Below, in pieces: positions 28,765 through 37,442 of a stretch of 64,000 nucleotides of DNA (the stretch's first letter is position 1; the number at the start of each line of letters is the position of its first letter). The stretch lies in NCBI RefSeq assembly GCF_004028095.1, contig NZ_SBHM01000007.1, positions 1 through 64,000 of the forward strand. Direction: 5' to 3'. The translations under genes and the position numbers were made by a program. Source of the stretch: Paenarthrobacter ureafaciens. Its GTDB lineage: Bacteria; Actinomycetota; Actinomycetes; Actinomycetales; Micrococcaceae. The notes under the pieces were generated by a model that saw only the letters and a program-made list of their open reading frames with translations, ran no database searches and had not been told where the DNA came from.

Positions 28765-29061
28765 TTACTTTACGACGATCGCGAGGACGTCGCGGGCGGA
28801 CAGAACGAGGTACTCGTTGCCACCGGTCTTGACTTCGGTTCCACCGTACTTGGAGTAGATAACGACGTCGCCAACAGCTACGTCAACCGGCACGCGGTTG
28901 CCGTTGTCATCGAAGCGGCCGGGGCCGATTGCAACAACTTCGCCTTCCTGCGGCTTCTCCTGTGCGGAGTCCGGAATGACCAGGCCGGAAGCCGTGGTCT
29001 GCTCTGCTTCGAGCGGGCGAACAACAATACGATCCTCAAGAGGCTTAATCGAGACCGACAC
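28765..29061 (-). CDS. groES: 10 kDa co-chaperonin GroES
   Basis: A 98-residue co-chaperonin with the mobile-loop region and typical strands [27 protein letters not shown], then [10 protein letters not shown] and [19 protein letters not shown] 29061 follows an AAGGAGAG site. It caps the GroEL ring. It is first in the groES-groEL operon and is preceded by two CIRCE operators. Confidence 0.97.
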   Translation of the reverse strand: MSVSIKPLEDRIVVRPLEAEQTTASGLVIPDSAQEKPQEGEVVAIGPGRFDDNGNRVPVDVAVGDVVIYSKYGGTEVKTGGNEYLVLSARDVLAIVVK

Positions 29062-29162
29062 TCGGATCTCTCCTTTTCATGAGCTGATTCATGGACTAAG
29101 AACAAGGGTGCCGAGGCGTGCAACCGTCGTCGCGGTGCCGGCAGCGTACCTGGCGGTAGTGG

Positions 29163-29189
29163 TTAGCACCCTCACGGGGAGAGTGCTAA
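29163..29189 (-). promoter_or_regulatory. CIRCE operator 1 (HrcA site) of groES-groEL
   Basis: TTAGCACCC (29163-29171), nine bases, then GAGTGCTAA (29181-29189): the CIRCE inverted repeat TTAGCACTC-N9-GAGTGCTAA with one mismatch. It is 102 bases before the groES start, just downstream of the predicted promoter, so HrcA bound here would block transcription outside heat stress. Confidence 0.92.
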
Positions 29190-29193
29190 CAAG

Positions 29194-29223
29194 ACTCTAT
29201 GTAAGGCGTTAGCACTCGGTCAA
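29194..29223 (-). promoter_or_regulatory. predicted groES-groEL promoter
   Basis: Read on the minus strand: -35 TTGACC (29218-29223), an 18-base spacer and -10 TAGAGT (29194-29199). The spacer overlaps the left arm of the second CIRCE copy, so HrcA would cover the promoter itself. Confidence 0.65.
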
Positions 29224-29235
29224 GGTGAGTGCCAG
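29209..29235 (-). promoter_or_regulatory. CIRCE operator 2 of groES-groEL
   Basis: TTAGCACTC (29209-29217), nine bases, then GAGTGCCAG (29227-29235), two mismatches from consensus in the right arm. It lies 46 bases from the first copy and overlaps the predicted -35 box. Confidence 0.8.
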
Positions 29236-29259
29236 CATTTCGTCATGGGTGAACCCGGA

Positions 29260-29679
29260 CTACTGGTCCCGGAGGTCCTCGAGATCGTAGTCATCGTCGT
29301 CGTTGCCGCCCGCCGTTCCGCGGTTCAGGTAGAGCACGACGCCGGCGCCTACAGCTACGACGCCGGAGATCACCAAACCGATGATTCCCCCTGCACGTGC
29401 GCCGCTGTGGAGTTCGCGGATATCGCGGGCCTCGTCCGTCGCGTCGCCAATGTTTTTTCCGGAGACGGAATAGGCAGCTGCGTTGAAGGCATCCAAGGCG
29501 AAAATGACGATCAACAGCGCCACGCAGACGACGGCGATAACGACGCCGGCGATCAATGCCGGGCGGGCGTAAGTAGAAAGCGACCGGCCGGGGCTATGCT
29601 CTTCGGCTCCGGAACGGGCGGAACTGTGGTCGTCCGGATTGTTGGTGTCGGAGGGCTGCGGGGTTGCGGTGTCTTCCAT
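29260..29679 (-). CDS. Small two-TM membrane protein, function unknown
   Basis: A 139-residue protein with a polar, acidic N-terminus of about 38 residues, hydrophobic segments near 40-64 (ALIAGVVIAVVCVALLIVIFAL) and 95-117 (GGIIGLVISGVVAVGAGVVLYL), and an acidic tail NDDDDYDLEDLRDQ. No recognised domain. It is transcribed toward groES and divergent from the methyltransferase gene across 68 bases. Confidence 0.7.
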   Translation of the reverse strand: MEDTATPQPSDTNNPDDHSSARSGAEEHSPGRSLSTYARPALIAGVVIAVVCVALLIVIFALDAFNAAAYSVSGKNIGDATDEARDIRELHSGARAGGIIGLVISGVVAVGAGVVLYLNRGTAGGNDDDDYDLEDLRDQ

Positions 29680-29747
29680 GAAAACAACCCTATCCGGATG
29701 ACCTGGCCGGTCCCGGCCCGCAGGTCATAAACGTTAGGCTGGATGGC

Positions 29748-30980
29748 ATGCCCCACGCTCCCCAGGACCACCTCGCGCCGTTGCTGACTACCGAAGGGTG
29801 GGAGCTTCTCGCCTCGTTAGGGCCCTACAAAGAGGCCGACGCCATGGCAGTGAACCAGGAACTGCGCAAGGCCGGGCACCCGGCAGAGCTGGTCGCCGCG
29901 GTCCTTACCCAATCCCGCCTCAGGACCCGCGCGGAGGCAAAGTTCGGAGAGTTCGCCAGGCAAATGCTCTTCACCCAGGCCGGCCTGGAACAAGCCACCA
30001 GGCTCAACGTTGCGGCACGTCACGCCGAACGTTTCGCCAAGGCCGGAATTTCGCACGTAGCTGACCTGGGTTGTGGATTGGGCGCCGATTCCATGGCAAT
30101 GGCCTCCATGGACATCAACGTCACCGCCGTTGAAATGGACGAGACCACAGCCGCGTGCGCCACTATCAACCTCATGCCGTTCCCCCACGCCAGGGTCCTT
30201 CATTCCGATGCCACCTCCGTTGACCTGGACGGCGTGGACGGGGTGTGGCTTGATCCGGCACGGCGCACCACGTCCACCTCCGGAACCAAACGGATCTGGG
30301 ACCCGGAAGCCTTCTCTCCGCCGTTGTCGTTCGTGGAAGGCCTTGCCGCCACGGGACGCGCCGTCGGCGTCAAGATGGGTCCGGGCATGCCCCACGAATC
30401 AGTTCCCGCAGGCTGCGAAGCGCAGTGGGTGTCCGTAGGTGGCGACGTCACCGAGGTAACGCTGTGGTTCAACGCAGTGGCGCGGCCCGGTGTCCGTCGG
30501 GCGGCCCTGGTGATCGGCCCCCAGGGCGCTGCGGAGATCACCAGCGGTGAGGATTTCGACGGCGGCCCGGCAGCCGCCGTCGGGCCCGTGGAGGGATTCC
30601 TGTACGAGCCGGACGGCGCAGTGATCCGGGCGGGCCTCGTCGCGGATGTGGCAGGAATGCTGAACGGCCACTTGGTGGACGAGCACATTGCCTACATCTG
30701 CGCGCCGGAGCTGCGCGACACGCCCTTCGCCCGCGCCTACCGGGTGCTGGACGTCATGCCATACAACGTCAAAGCCCTCAAGGCCTGGGTAAAAGCGAAC
30801 GGAATCGGCGTACTGGACATCAAGAAGCGCGGAACAGCGGTCACGCCGGAAGAGCTCCGCAAGCAACTCCTGCCGGGCAAACCTGCCGGGAAAGCCGGAA
30901 AACCCAAGACAGCCACCCTGGTCCTCACCCGGATCGGGGAGGAGAGGGTGGCCGTCGTCGTGGAGCCGGTCAGCGCCTGA
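29748..30980 (+). CDS. Class I SAM-dependent methyltransferase with THUMP-like C-terminus
   Basis: A 410-residue protein. The Rossmann core has the SAM motif VADLGCGLGADSMAMA near residues 105-120 and acidic post-strand VTAVEMDE; the GVWLDPARR segment is typical of this group. The C-terminal region (about 310-405, RVLDVMPYNVKALKAWVKANGIGVLDIKKRG) matches the THUMP-like domain that binds RNA, so the substrate is probably an RNA. Start is ATG 29748. Confidence 0.85.
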   Translation: MPHAPQDHLAPLLTTEGWELLASLGPYKEADAMAVNQELRKAGHPAELVAAVLTQSRLRTRAEAKFGEFARQMLFTQAGLEQATRLNVAARHAERFAKAGISHVADLGCGLGADSMAMASMDINVTAVEMDETTAACATINLMPFPHARVLHSDATSVDLDGVDGVWLDPARRTTSTSGTKRIWDPEAFSPPLSFVEGLAATGRAVGVKMGPGMPHESVPAGCEAQWVSVGGDVTEVTLWFNAVARPGVRRAALVIGPQGAAEITSGEDFDGGPAAAVGPVEGFLYEPDGAVIRAGLVADVAGMLNGHLVDEHIAYICAPELRDTPFARAYRVLDVMPYNVKALKAWVKANGIGVLDIKKRGTAVTPEELRKQLLPGKPAGKAGKPKTATLVLTRIGEERVAVVVEPVSA

Positions 30981-31021
30981 CACAGGCCGGGGCGCTGGCG
31001 GGAGGGCCCCGGGGCCCGACC

Positions 31022-31840
31022 TTAGGCTTGGCGCCGCGAAAACTCCGACGCTTCGCGGACCTGTTCGGGAGTGGGACGGACGCCCGTGTACAGAACGAAC
31101 TGTTCTTCCGCCTGGATGGCAATCACTTCCGCTCCCGTGATGACGGGCTTGCCGGCCTGGCGCGCCGCAGCGATCAGCGGAGTCTCAGACGGTAAGGCGA
31201 CGACGTCGAACACCATCTTCGCCGCTGCAATGGTGGCGTCGTCGAAGGACTGGGCAGTCTCGTCCGCACCGGCCATGCCCAGCGGCGTGACGTTGATAAT
31301 GAGGTCCGCTGTGGATTCGTTCACGTCGTCCTGCCACGTAAAGCCATACAGCGCTGCGAGCGCCCTGCCCGTGGTTTCGTTGCGCGCCACGATGGTCACG
31401 TCGGTGAACCCGGCGTCACGGAGGGCGGCGGCCACAGCTTTGGCCATCCCGCCCGCGCCCCGGAGCAATACTGAGTGGCTGGTCGGCACCTCGTGGTCCT
31501 TCAGGAGCCGCGCGATGGCAATGTAGTCGGTGTTGTAGGCGGTGAGGACGCCGTCATTGTTCACGATCGTGTTGACGGAGTCGATGGCCTTCGCTGAGGG
31601 GTCCATGACGTCCACCAGGTCAATGACCTGCTCCTTGTAGGGCATGGAGACTGCGGCTCCACGGATGGGAAGTCCGCGGATGCCCGCGACCGCCATGGTG
31701 ATGTCGGCGGGGGCAAAGGCTTTGTAAACGAAGTTCAGGCCCAACTGGTCATAGAGATAGTTATGGAACCTGGTCCCGATGTTGCTGGGTCGCGCAGCCA
31801 ACGAGATGCACAGGGACATGTCTTTGTTGAGGATGGGCAT
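31022..31840 (-). CDS. Shikimate 5-dehydrogenase-like protein
   Basis: A 272-residue AroE-family oxidoreductase, NAD(P)-linked reduction of 3-dehydroshikimate or a related compound. It has the substrate-domain pattern VSMPYKEQVIDLVD (canonical VT.PhK), the NTD motif YNTDYIA and the cofactor loop RGAGGMAKAVAAAL. The N-terminal substrate motif is atypical (CISLAARPSNIGTRFHNYLY rather than hGxPhxHSxSP), so it may be an AroE paralogue such as an SdhL/YdiB-like enzyme rather than the main aro-pathway enzyme. It follows rpmJ by 79 bases. Confidence 0.8.
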   Translation of the reverse strand: MPILNKDMSLCISLAARPSNIGTRFHNYLYDQLGLNFVYKAFAPADITMAVAGIRGLPIRGAAVSMPYKEQVIDLVDVMDPSAKAIDSVNTIVNNDGVLTAYNTDYIAIARLLKDHEVPTSHSVLLRGAGGMAKAVAAALRDAGFTDVTIVARNETTGRALAALYGFTWQDDVNESTADLIINVTPLGMAGADETAQSFDDATIAAAKMVFDVVALPSETPLIAAARQAGKPVITGAEVIAIQAEEQFVLYTGVRPTPEQVREASEFSRRQA

Positions 31841-31919
31841 GCATCCATTAAACAGCCCGGACAGGGCGGGCGGACCACTAAGTCATATTTATGAACGCCG
31901 GCCCGCCCCGTGGCCCCGG

Positions 31920-32042
31920 CTAGCCTTGCCGGGCCTTCATACGCGGGTTCTGCTTGTTGATCACGAAGGTGCGTCCGCGCCGCCGCACGATCTGGGCTCC
32001 GGGAATCTTCTTCAAGGCACGGAGCGAGTTGCGGACTTTCAT
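31920..32042 (-). CDS. rpmJ: Ribosomal protein L36, zinc-free (C-minus) paralogue
   Basis: A 40-residue protein, [20 protein letters not shown] then [20 protein letters not shown], recognisable as L36 but without the four zinc-ligand residues; it has no cysteine. The start ATG 32042 is preceded by AAAGGAGA. C-minus ribosomal paralogues replace zinc-binding versions during zinc shortage, freeing zinc. It lies 25 bases after the CobW-like gene and probably shares its Zur-type operator. Confidence 0.9.
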   Translation of the reverse strand: MKVRNSLRALKKIPGAQIVRRRGRTFVINKQNPRMKARQG

Positions 32043-32067
32043 TGATGTTCTCCTTTGTGTTGTAGGG

Positions 32068-33198
32068 CTAGAGGGCTTTGCTGAGCTCAAACGGGTCATC
32101 CCACGCCGCGGGTTGGGCCTCCATCTCCGCCTCGGTCAGCTGGCAGCCATCCAACAGCTGCCTGATTTCCTGTGCGTTCACGTCTTCCGACCGTCCGGTT
32201 AGGGCCAGCACGGTTCCGCGGTCGCCGTGGTGGGCGTGACCGTCAAGGACCATGTCGACGCCGGTGTGCGGCTTTGCCTGTGCGGCCGCCTCGACTGACC
32301 AGGGCCCTGTGCTTTCCAGCCAAACGCGAGGGCCTATCCCCTGAACTGTGATCCGGATGTTGGCGGCCGAGGCAATCCAAAGGCGGCCCCGCATCCAGTG
32401 GGTGCCGGCGGCCAGCTGCGGCAGGGCTTCACGAAAACGGCCCGGATGGAGTGGCTTGGACAGAGCGTGGAGGACGGTGCTGAACGTCCCCGTGGCATCA
32501 TCCGGTGGACGGCGAACCACGCCGGGCCTGGTCCGGGCGATTGCCTCGACATGGTCGTAGCATCCCGGCGTGAACTTATCAGCGGAGCCAATGACGGCAG
32601 CATGCGGCGCCAGCTGCCCAACGAGTTCGGTGCCGGCCCGCCAATGCGCGCTGTCAATCCGCGTTTCACCGCTCAGCCCGGCACTGAGGCCCGGAAACAG
32701 CATGACGGAGTCCACGTGGCCCAATTCTCCGATGAGGAACTCACCGCTGGTCCGGTCGTCTTCGGGCATTGCGGTGAAGCCGGATTCATACAGGGTGTGC
32801 CGGTCCCACATGTGGTCCTCGAGCTCCGCGGGGTCGACTGCCAGCACCGCGTTGTCGATGACCATGCGACCATCCAGGGCCTGCTTCAGTTCGGCTGCCG
32901 CCATGGCTGCAGCGACTCCCGGCGGGAGTCCCAGGACTACTTGGTCGAACCCGCAGGAAGCGAGCCGCTCCGCGGTCGGAACCACATCCAGTCGGACGGT
33001 GCAGCTGAGGCAGCCGTGCTCAAGAACCGTGGTTTCCCGCTCAAAGAGTTGGCCGCCCCGGTAAACCCTCCGCAGCACGAGCGACCCGTCCAGGAGGTCG
33101 TGGAGGACTACCGCCGAGTTGCCGTGGGTGCGGCCGAGCCGGGCAGCAGCAGAGTCGCGGCAATGGGTGTCTAGTGAGCTAAGGACTGTGATGTGCAT
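32068..33198 (-). CDS. CobW/COG0523-family protein with degenerate GTPase motifs
   Basis: A 376-residue relative of the COG0523 metallochaperone GTPases, which insert or shuttle zinc during shortage. The CxCC zinc motif region reads [11 protein letters not shown] (residues 61-71), where canonical members have GCICCTLR, and the C-terminal CobW_C-like domain is present ([26 protein letters not shown]). The usual N-terminal P-loop GxxGxGKT is absent: the sequence runs [24 protein letters not shown] hydrolysis is therefore doubtful. A palindromic Zur-like box lies 13 bases upstream of the start, and a zinc-free L36 follows. Confidence 0.8.
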   Translation of the reverse strand: MHITVLSSLDTHCRDSAAARLGRTHGNSAVVLHDLLDGSLVLRRVYRGGQLFERETTVLEHGCLSCTVRLDVVPTAERLASCGFDQVVLGLPPGVAAAMAAAELKQALDGRMVIDNAVLAVDPAELEDHMWDRHTLYESGFTAMPEDDRTSGEFLIGELGHVDSVMLFPGLSAGLSGETRIDSAHWRAGTELVGQLAPHAAVIGSADKFTPGCYDHVEAIARTRPGVVRRPPDDATGTFSTVLHALSKPLHPGRFREALPQLAAGTHWMRGRLWIASAANIRITVQGIGPRVWLESTGPWSVEAAAQAKPHTGVDMVLDGHAHHGDRGTVLALTGRSEDVNAQEIRQLLDGCQLTEAEMEAQPAAWDDPFELSKAL

Positions 33199-33211
33199 GA
33201 AAGCCAGCGTA

Positions 33212-33230
33212 ATTGAGAATTGTTCTCAAT
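33212..33230. promoter_or_regulatory. Zur/Fur-type operator
   Basis: A perfect 19-base palindrome ATTGAGAA-TTG-TTCTCAAT, with the size and base character of Fur-family (Zur) boxes, lies 13 bases before the CobW-like start codon. Content of the downstream genes (zinc-chaperone family, cysteine-free L36) argues for Zur rather than Fur. Confidence 0.7.
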
Positions 33231-33359
33231 AGCAAGAAGCGGAAAGACATTACCCTTCGCCCGTCCGGCGCCTTGGGCTGCACTAGACTTGATCCGACCG
33301 CTGGCGGCCCCGCAGCGGGGCGGCGTCCGGCCGAAATGACAAAACAACGAGGGGACTAC

Positions 33360-34511
33360 GTGCATATAGAGTTTGCGCCATCCAGGCAATCGACGCTGGG
33401 TGTGGAATGGGAGCTGGGGCTCGTCAGCGCACGCACAGGAGAACTCGTCTCGGTCGCGAACGACGTCCTCAGGGGCGTTGCCGCCAATCATCCGGACCTC
33501 AACGAGGACGACGAGCACCCCCATATCAAGCGGGAACTGCTCCTCAACACAGTCGAACTGGTCACCGGCGTCTGCAACACGGTCAAAGAAGCCAAAGAAG
33601 ACCTCAGCCGTTCGCTGGCAGCGGTCCGCGAGGTCACGGATTCCATGGGCGTTGAGGTTTTCTGCGCCGGAAGCCACCCCTTCAGCCCTCCCCTCCTCCA
33701 ACCGGTGACGGACAAGGAGCGCTACGCCAAGTTGATCGAGCGTACCCAGTGGTGGGGGCGCCAGATGGTGATCTACGGCGTCCATGTCCACGTCGGCATC
33801 GACCGCCGGGACAAGGTCCTTCCGATTCTAGATGGACTGGTCAACTACTTCCCGCACTTCCAGGCTCTTTCGGCCTCCAGCCCCTACTGGTCCGGCGAAG
33901 AAACAGGGTACGCGTCCCAGCGGGCCCTGATGTTCCAGCAGTTGCCCACCGCCGGGCTGCCCTTCCAGTTCCAGTCCTGGGAGGCCTACGAGTCCTATGT
34001 GCAGGACATGTTCACCACTGGTGTCATCGACGCCATTTCGGAGATCCGCTGGGACATCAGGCCTGTGGCGGCGCTCGGAACTATCGAGATGCGCATTTGC
34101 GATGGCCTGGCAACGCTGGAGGAAGTCGGCGCCATCGCCGCCCTGACGCAGTGCCTGGTCCACGAGTTTTCCGGAATCCTGGACGCAGGGGGCACTATTC
34201 CCACCATGCCGCCGTGGCACGTGCAGGAGAACAAGTGGCGTGCAGCCCGGTACGGCATGGAAGCCATCATCATCCTGGACGCCGAAGGCAACGAGAAACT
34301 CGTCACCGAGCACCTCACCGAAACCCTGGCACGGCTTGAGCCGATTGCCGCCGAGCTGGGCTGCTCGGAGGAACTCGCCGACGTTGCCAAAATCATTGAG
34401 CGGGGTGCCAGCTACCAGCGCCAGCGCCGTGTGGCCGCCGAACACAATGGCGATCTGCAGGCCGTGGTGATGGACCTCGTCCAACAGATGCGCAAGGGCC
34501 CCGACGCCTGA
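33360..34511 (+). CDS. YbdK-type carboxylate-amine ligase (GCS2 family)
   Basis: A 383-residue member of the glutamate-cysteine ligase type 2 family, ATP-dependent formation of an amide between a carboxylate and an amine; weak gamma-glutamylcysteine synthesis is known for some members. Features: STLGVEWELGLV near residues 9-20 with the conserved E-E pair, YGVHVHVGI near 138, and RWDIRPVAALGTIEMRICDG near 225. GTG 33360 (MHIEFAPSRQ) is chosen because GAGGGGA lies just upstream; ATG 33336 is the alternative. The true substrate is unknown; this lineage uses mycothiol rather than glutathione. Confidence 0.82.
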   Translation: MHIEFAPSRQSTLGVEWELGLVSARTGELVSVANDVLRGVAANHPDLNEDDEHPHIKRELLLNTVELVTGVCNTVKEAKEDLSRSLAAVREVTDSMGVEVFCAGSHPFSPPLLQPVTDKERYAKLIERTQWWGRQMVIYGVHVHVGIDRRDKVLPILDGLVNYFPHFQALSASSPYWSGEETGYASQRALMFQQLPTAGLPFQFQSWEAYESYVQDMFTTGVIDAISEIRWDIRPVAALGTIEMRICDGLATLEEVGAIAALTQCLVHEFSGILDAGGTIPTMPPWHVQENKWRAARYGMEAIIILDAEGNEKLVTEHLTETLARLEPIAAELGCSEELADVAKIIERGASYQRQRRVAAEHNGDLQAVVMDLVQQMRKGPDA

Positions 34512-34550
34512 TCCCGCACCGGGCAGGTCGGGGCACCGGTTAGCTCGGGC

Positions 34551-35684
34551 TCAGGCCGGGACCGACACCGTGGTGACGGGCATGGAGGAATCGGGCGCAA
34601 ACGCCACCCCGCTGGGGGCTATCCCTCCCATGATGAGCTGAGCCCCGAGGGCAGCAACCATGGCACCGTTGTCCGTGCACAGGTTCAGCGGCGGGACGTG
34701 CAGCTTGATCCCGGCCGAAGCACACCGCTGTCCGGTCAGTTCGCGGAGCCGGGAGTTGGCGGCGACGCCGCCTCCCAGCAAGAGGTCGGTGATGCCATGC
34801 TCCTTGCAGGCCAGGACGGCTTTGGACGTAATAACGTCCACAACAGCCTCTTGGAAAGCCGCCGCGATGTCCGCCACTGGAACCTCTTCACCGCGGGCTT
34901 CGAACTGCTCCACGCAGCGCGCCACAGCCGTTTTGAGGCCGCTGAACGACCAGTCATAGCGGTGCGGACCTTTTTCCTCGGCGGTGCCCATGTACTTGGG
35001 CTGGGTCAGGCCGCGCGGGAAGCGGATGGCTTTCGGGTTCCCTTGGCGTGCCAGCTTGTCGATGGCCGGACCACCCGGATAGCCCAGGCCAAGAATGCGG
35101 GCAACCTTGTCGTAAGCCTCCCCTGCGGCGTCATCGATCGTGGAACCCAGGAGTTCAACGTCATCGGTGATGCTCCGGATCCGGAGGATCTCCGTGTGTC
35201 CTCCGGAGACCAGGAGGGCACCGAGGTTCTCCGGCAGTTGCCCGGCACCCAGGCCTGCGGCAGCACCGGCGTCGTGCTTTGCATCCAGAAGGCCGACGCC
35301 CACATGCGCCACCAAGTGGTTGATCGCGTAAAGCGGCTTGCCGGTGGCTACTGCGAGCGCCTTGGCCGCGCAGACGCCCACCATGAGGGCTCCGGCCAGG
35401 CCGGGCCCGGACGTGACGGCAATCGCGTCGATGTCCTCCAGGGTCACTCCCGCTTCCTGCAGCGATTCCTGCAGCGTCGGGACGAAGGCGTCCAGATGCG
35501 CCCGCGAGGCGATTTCCGGAATGACTCCGCCGAAGCGGACATGTTCGTCCATGGAAGAGGAGACCGTATTGGTCAGCAGCGTCGTCCCCCGCACAATGCC
35601 GACGCCGGTCTCGTCGCAGGAGGACTCGATGCCCAGGACCAGTGGTTCCTTGGGGGATGCGGCGTTGGGAAGTACGGCGCTCAC
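34551..35684 (-). CDS. tsaD: tRNA N6-adenosine threonylcarbamoyltransferase
   Basis: The catalytic subunit that places threonylcarbamoyl on A37 of ANN-decoding tRNAs. The 377-residue protein has [15 protein letters not shown] near 17-31, the metal-binding NHLVAH (His-x3-His) near 122, and the late [12 protein letters not shown] and [11 protein letters not shown] motifs. Its GTG start overlaps the rimI stop (GTGA), ending a tightly overlapping operon alr-tsaE-tsaB-rimI-tsaD. Confidence 0.97.
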   Translation of the reverse strand: MSAVLPNAASPKEPLVLGIESSCDETGVGIVRGTTLLTNTVSSSMDEHVRFGGVIPEIASRAHLDAFVPTLQESLQEAGVTLEDIDAIAVTSGPGLAGALMVGVCAAKALAVATGKPLYAINHLVAHVGVGLLDAKHDAGAAAGLGAGQLPENLGALLVSGGHTEILRIRSITDDVELLGSTIDDAAGEAYDKVARILGLGYPGGPAIDKLARQGNPKAIRFPRGLTQPKYMGTAEEKGPHRYDWSFSGLKTAVARCVEQFEARGEEVPVADIAAAFQEAVVDVITSKAVLACKEHGITDLLLGGGVAANSRLRELTGQRCASAGIKLHVPPLNLCTDNGAMVAALGAQLIMGGIAPSGVAFAPDSSMPVTTVSVPA

Positions 35685-36187
35685 GCCTCTGCTCCTTCTG
35701 TGGACCCGGCAACATTCAGTGGCAGCCGCATGATCAAGGCATCGGTGCCATCCCGGTAGTAGCGCGGGCGGATATGGATCTGTTCGAAACCGAAGCGGCG
35801 GTACAGCTGTTGCGCCCGCGGGTTGTCTGCACGGACCTCCAGCAATACATCAGCGGCTTTGCGGCGCCGCGCTTCGTCGATGAGTTCGGTGAGGATCGCT
35901 GAGCCGATGCCCTTGCCTTCGCATTCAGGCACGACGGCGATCGTCTGGATGTCCGCGATGGGCTCAATGCACATCAAACCCGCGTAGGCGATGATTTCAC
36001 CCGCGGACTCTGCCACCACATAACGGCGTGTTTCGGGCTGGGACAGCTCATCGAAGAACATCTGCAGCGGCCAGGCATCGATCGGAAACAGCCTGCGTTC
36101 CAGGGCCTCCACTGCGGGCACGTCGGCGTCTGTCATGTCCCGGAGGGAGATGCCGGCACGTTCGAGGTTGGGAGACAGCTTCATCAC
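35681..36187 (-). CDS. rimI: Ribosomal protein S18 alanine N-acetyltransferase
   Basis: A 168-residue GNAT enzyme with the acetyl-CoA loop [11 protein letters not shown] and the late pattern [23 protein letters not shown], both standard in RimI. It acetylates the N-terminus of ribosomal protein S18. The start is GTG 36187, immediately followed by ATG 36184, both overlapping the tsaB stop. Its place between tsaB and tsaD is conserved widely. Confidence 0.93.
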   Translation of the reverse strand: MMKLSPNLERAGISLRDMTDADVPAVEALERRLFPIDAWPLQMFFDELSQPETRRYVVAESAGEIIAYAGLMCIEPIADIQTIAVVPECEGKGIGSAILTELIDEARRRKAADVLLEVRADNPRAQQLYRRFGFEQIHIRPRYYRDGTDALIMRLPLNVAGSTEGAEA

Positions 36188-36855
36188 AAGGCCCGCTTCC
36201 GGGGTCCAGGCACCTGGGCATCGGACTCGCGCAGGTAAAGGGGTGTCGAATCCAGCAGGGTCTCCCCCGCGGCGAGCTTCGCCAAGGCGAACTGTCCCAA
36301 GGAAGCGGCGTCCGGCTGCGTCGCAGCGAAGTCTTCGTTGGCGTCCAGGACCTCAGAGTACAAGCCGGCTCCGGCGCCGAACACGGGGAGGTCCGGCAGT
36401 TGGGCCGCGAAGCCCACATGGGGACCATCCACCAGGTGGGGAAGTTGGCCGTCAGCCAGGGTGTAGTGCGCCCAGTAAACCTCTTTGCGCCGGGCATCCG
36501 TGGCCACCAGGAATTCCGGCACGGCGGACGTGGATCCGGCCACCTCCAAGGCGATGGCGTCCAGGCTCATCTGCCCGTACAGCGGCTTGTTCCAGACGAA
36601 AGACAGTGTGCGGGCCGTCGCGATGCCGGAGCGCAGGCCCGTGAAGGGACCGGGGCCGACGCCGGTGACGATGGCATCGATGTCCGCACCCGTGATGCCG
36701 GCGCGTGCCAGGAGCTGCCCGATCCCGGGCGCCAGGACTTCCGCATGGCTGCGGGTGTCCTCGGTGACGAAGGAATCCACCACGGTTTCCAAGGCTTCAT
36801 CGGAAATGAGTGCGGCGCTGGCGACGGCGGAAGTGTCTATGGCCAGGATCAGCAT
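36184..36855 (-). CDS. tsaB: tRNA threonylcarbamoyladenosine synthesis protein TsaB
   Basis: A 223-residue ASKHA-fold partner of TsaD. It begins MLILAIDTSAVASAAL and contains GPGPFTGLRSGIATARTL near 68-85, the family signature. Its ATG overlaps the tsaE stop (ATGA), which fits equimolar production with the other t6A proteins. Confidence 0.95.
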   Translation of the reverse strand: MLILAIDTSAVASAALISDEALETVVDSFVTEDTRSHAEVLAPGIGQLLARAGITGADIDAIVTGVGPGPFTGLRSGIATARTLSFVWNKPLYGQMSLDAIALEVAGSTSAVPEFLVATDARRKEVYWAHYTLADGQLPHLVDGPHVGFAAQLPDLPVFGAGAGLYSEVLDANEDFAATQPDAASLGQFALAKLAAGETLLDSTPLYLRESDAQVPGPRKRAL

Positions 36856-37442
36856 CAGTTGTTTCCCCCTGTCAGCGCGGTTTCCAGGACGTCCGGTACT
36901 TCCGCCCAGCGGGGACCGTAGCCGCGGAAAACGATGGTGCGTGGCTCGTCGTCCTCCTCGGTATCGAAGTCAAGGACGTCGTCCTGCCGGGGAGTGTCGG
37001 TTTCCGTCGTGGATTCGCCGCCTACGGCCCGGTGCAGTTCCACGTCCAGCCGGCTTTCGGCAAGATGCTCCACCCGGTCGCGGCCCCACTCCACCACCGT
37101 CACGGACGTATCCATGGTGTTTTCGAGGTCAATGTCATCGATTTCGGCCGCAGACTCAAGGCGGTAGGCGTCCACGTGGACCAGGTCCGGACCGCCGGGC
37201 CGGGGGCCGTCCGGAAGATTGGGATGGATGCGCACCAGGACGAAAGTGGGCGAGATGATGCCCGCCCGGACACCCAGCCCCTCGCCGAGGCCCTGGGTGA
37301 ACGTTGTCTTGCCCGCACCCAGTTCACCGGTGAGGACCAGGAGATCTCCTGCTTCCAGTACCCCGCCCAGAGCTGCGGCGAGCGCGTGTGTCTGCTCCGC
37401 CGTCGTGACGTTGAAGCGGCGTTCCCATTGCGGTTGGTTCAC
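36855..37442 (-). CDS. tsaE: tRNA threonylcarbamoyladenosine ATPase TsaE
   Basis: A P-loop ATPase needed for t6A formation, with Walker A GELGAGKTTFTQGL from residue 39 and VHVDAYRLES near 88 containing the switch/Walker region. At 195 residues it is some 35 longer than most TsaE proteins, the extra being a C-terminal tail with an Asp/Glu-rich stretch (DVLDFDTEEDDEP). The GTG start overlaps the alr stop. Confidence 0.93.
   Translation of the reverse strand: MNQPQWERRFNVTTAEQTHALAAALGGVLEAGDLLVLTGELGAGKTTFTQGLGEGLGVRAGIISPTFVLVRIHPNLPDGPRPGGPDLVHVDAYRLESAAEIDDIDLENTMDTSVTVVEWGRDRVEHLAESRLDVELHRAVGGESTTETDTPRQDDVLDFDTEEDDEPRTIVFRGYGPRWAEVPDVLETALTGGNN

Noticed and set aside
31841..31919. Transcription end between rpmJ and the shikimate dehydrogenase-like gene
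   Set aside because: I looked for a hairpin with T-run in these 79 bases and did not find a convincing one, so read-through cannot be excluded.
33212..33230. Fur (iron) operator instead of Zur
   Set aside because: The palindrome alone fits either; the zinc-family gene and cysteine-free L36 downstream favour Zur, and nothing iron-related is adjacent.
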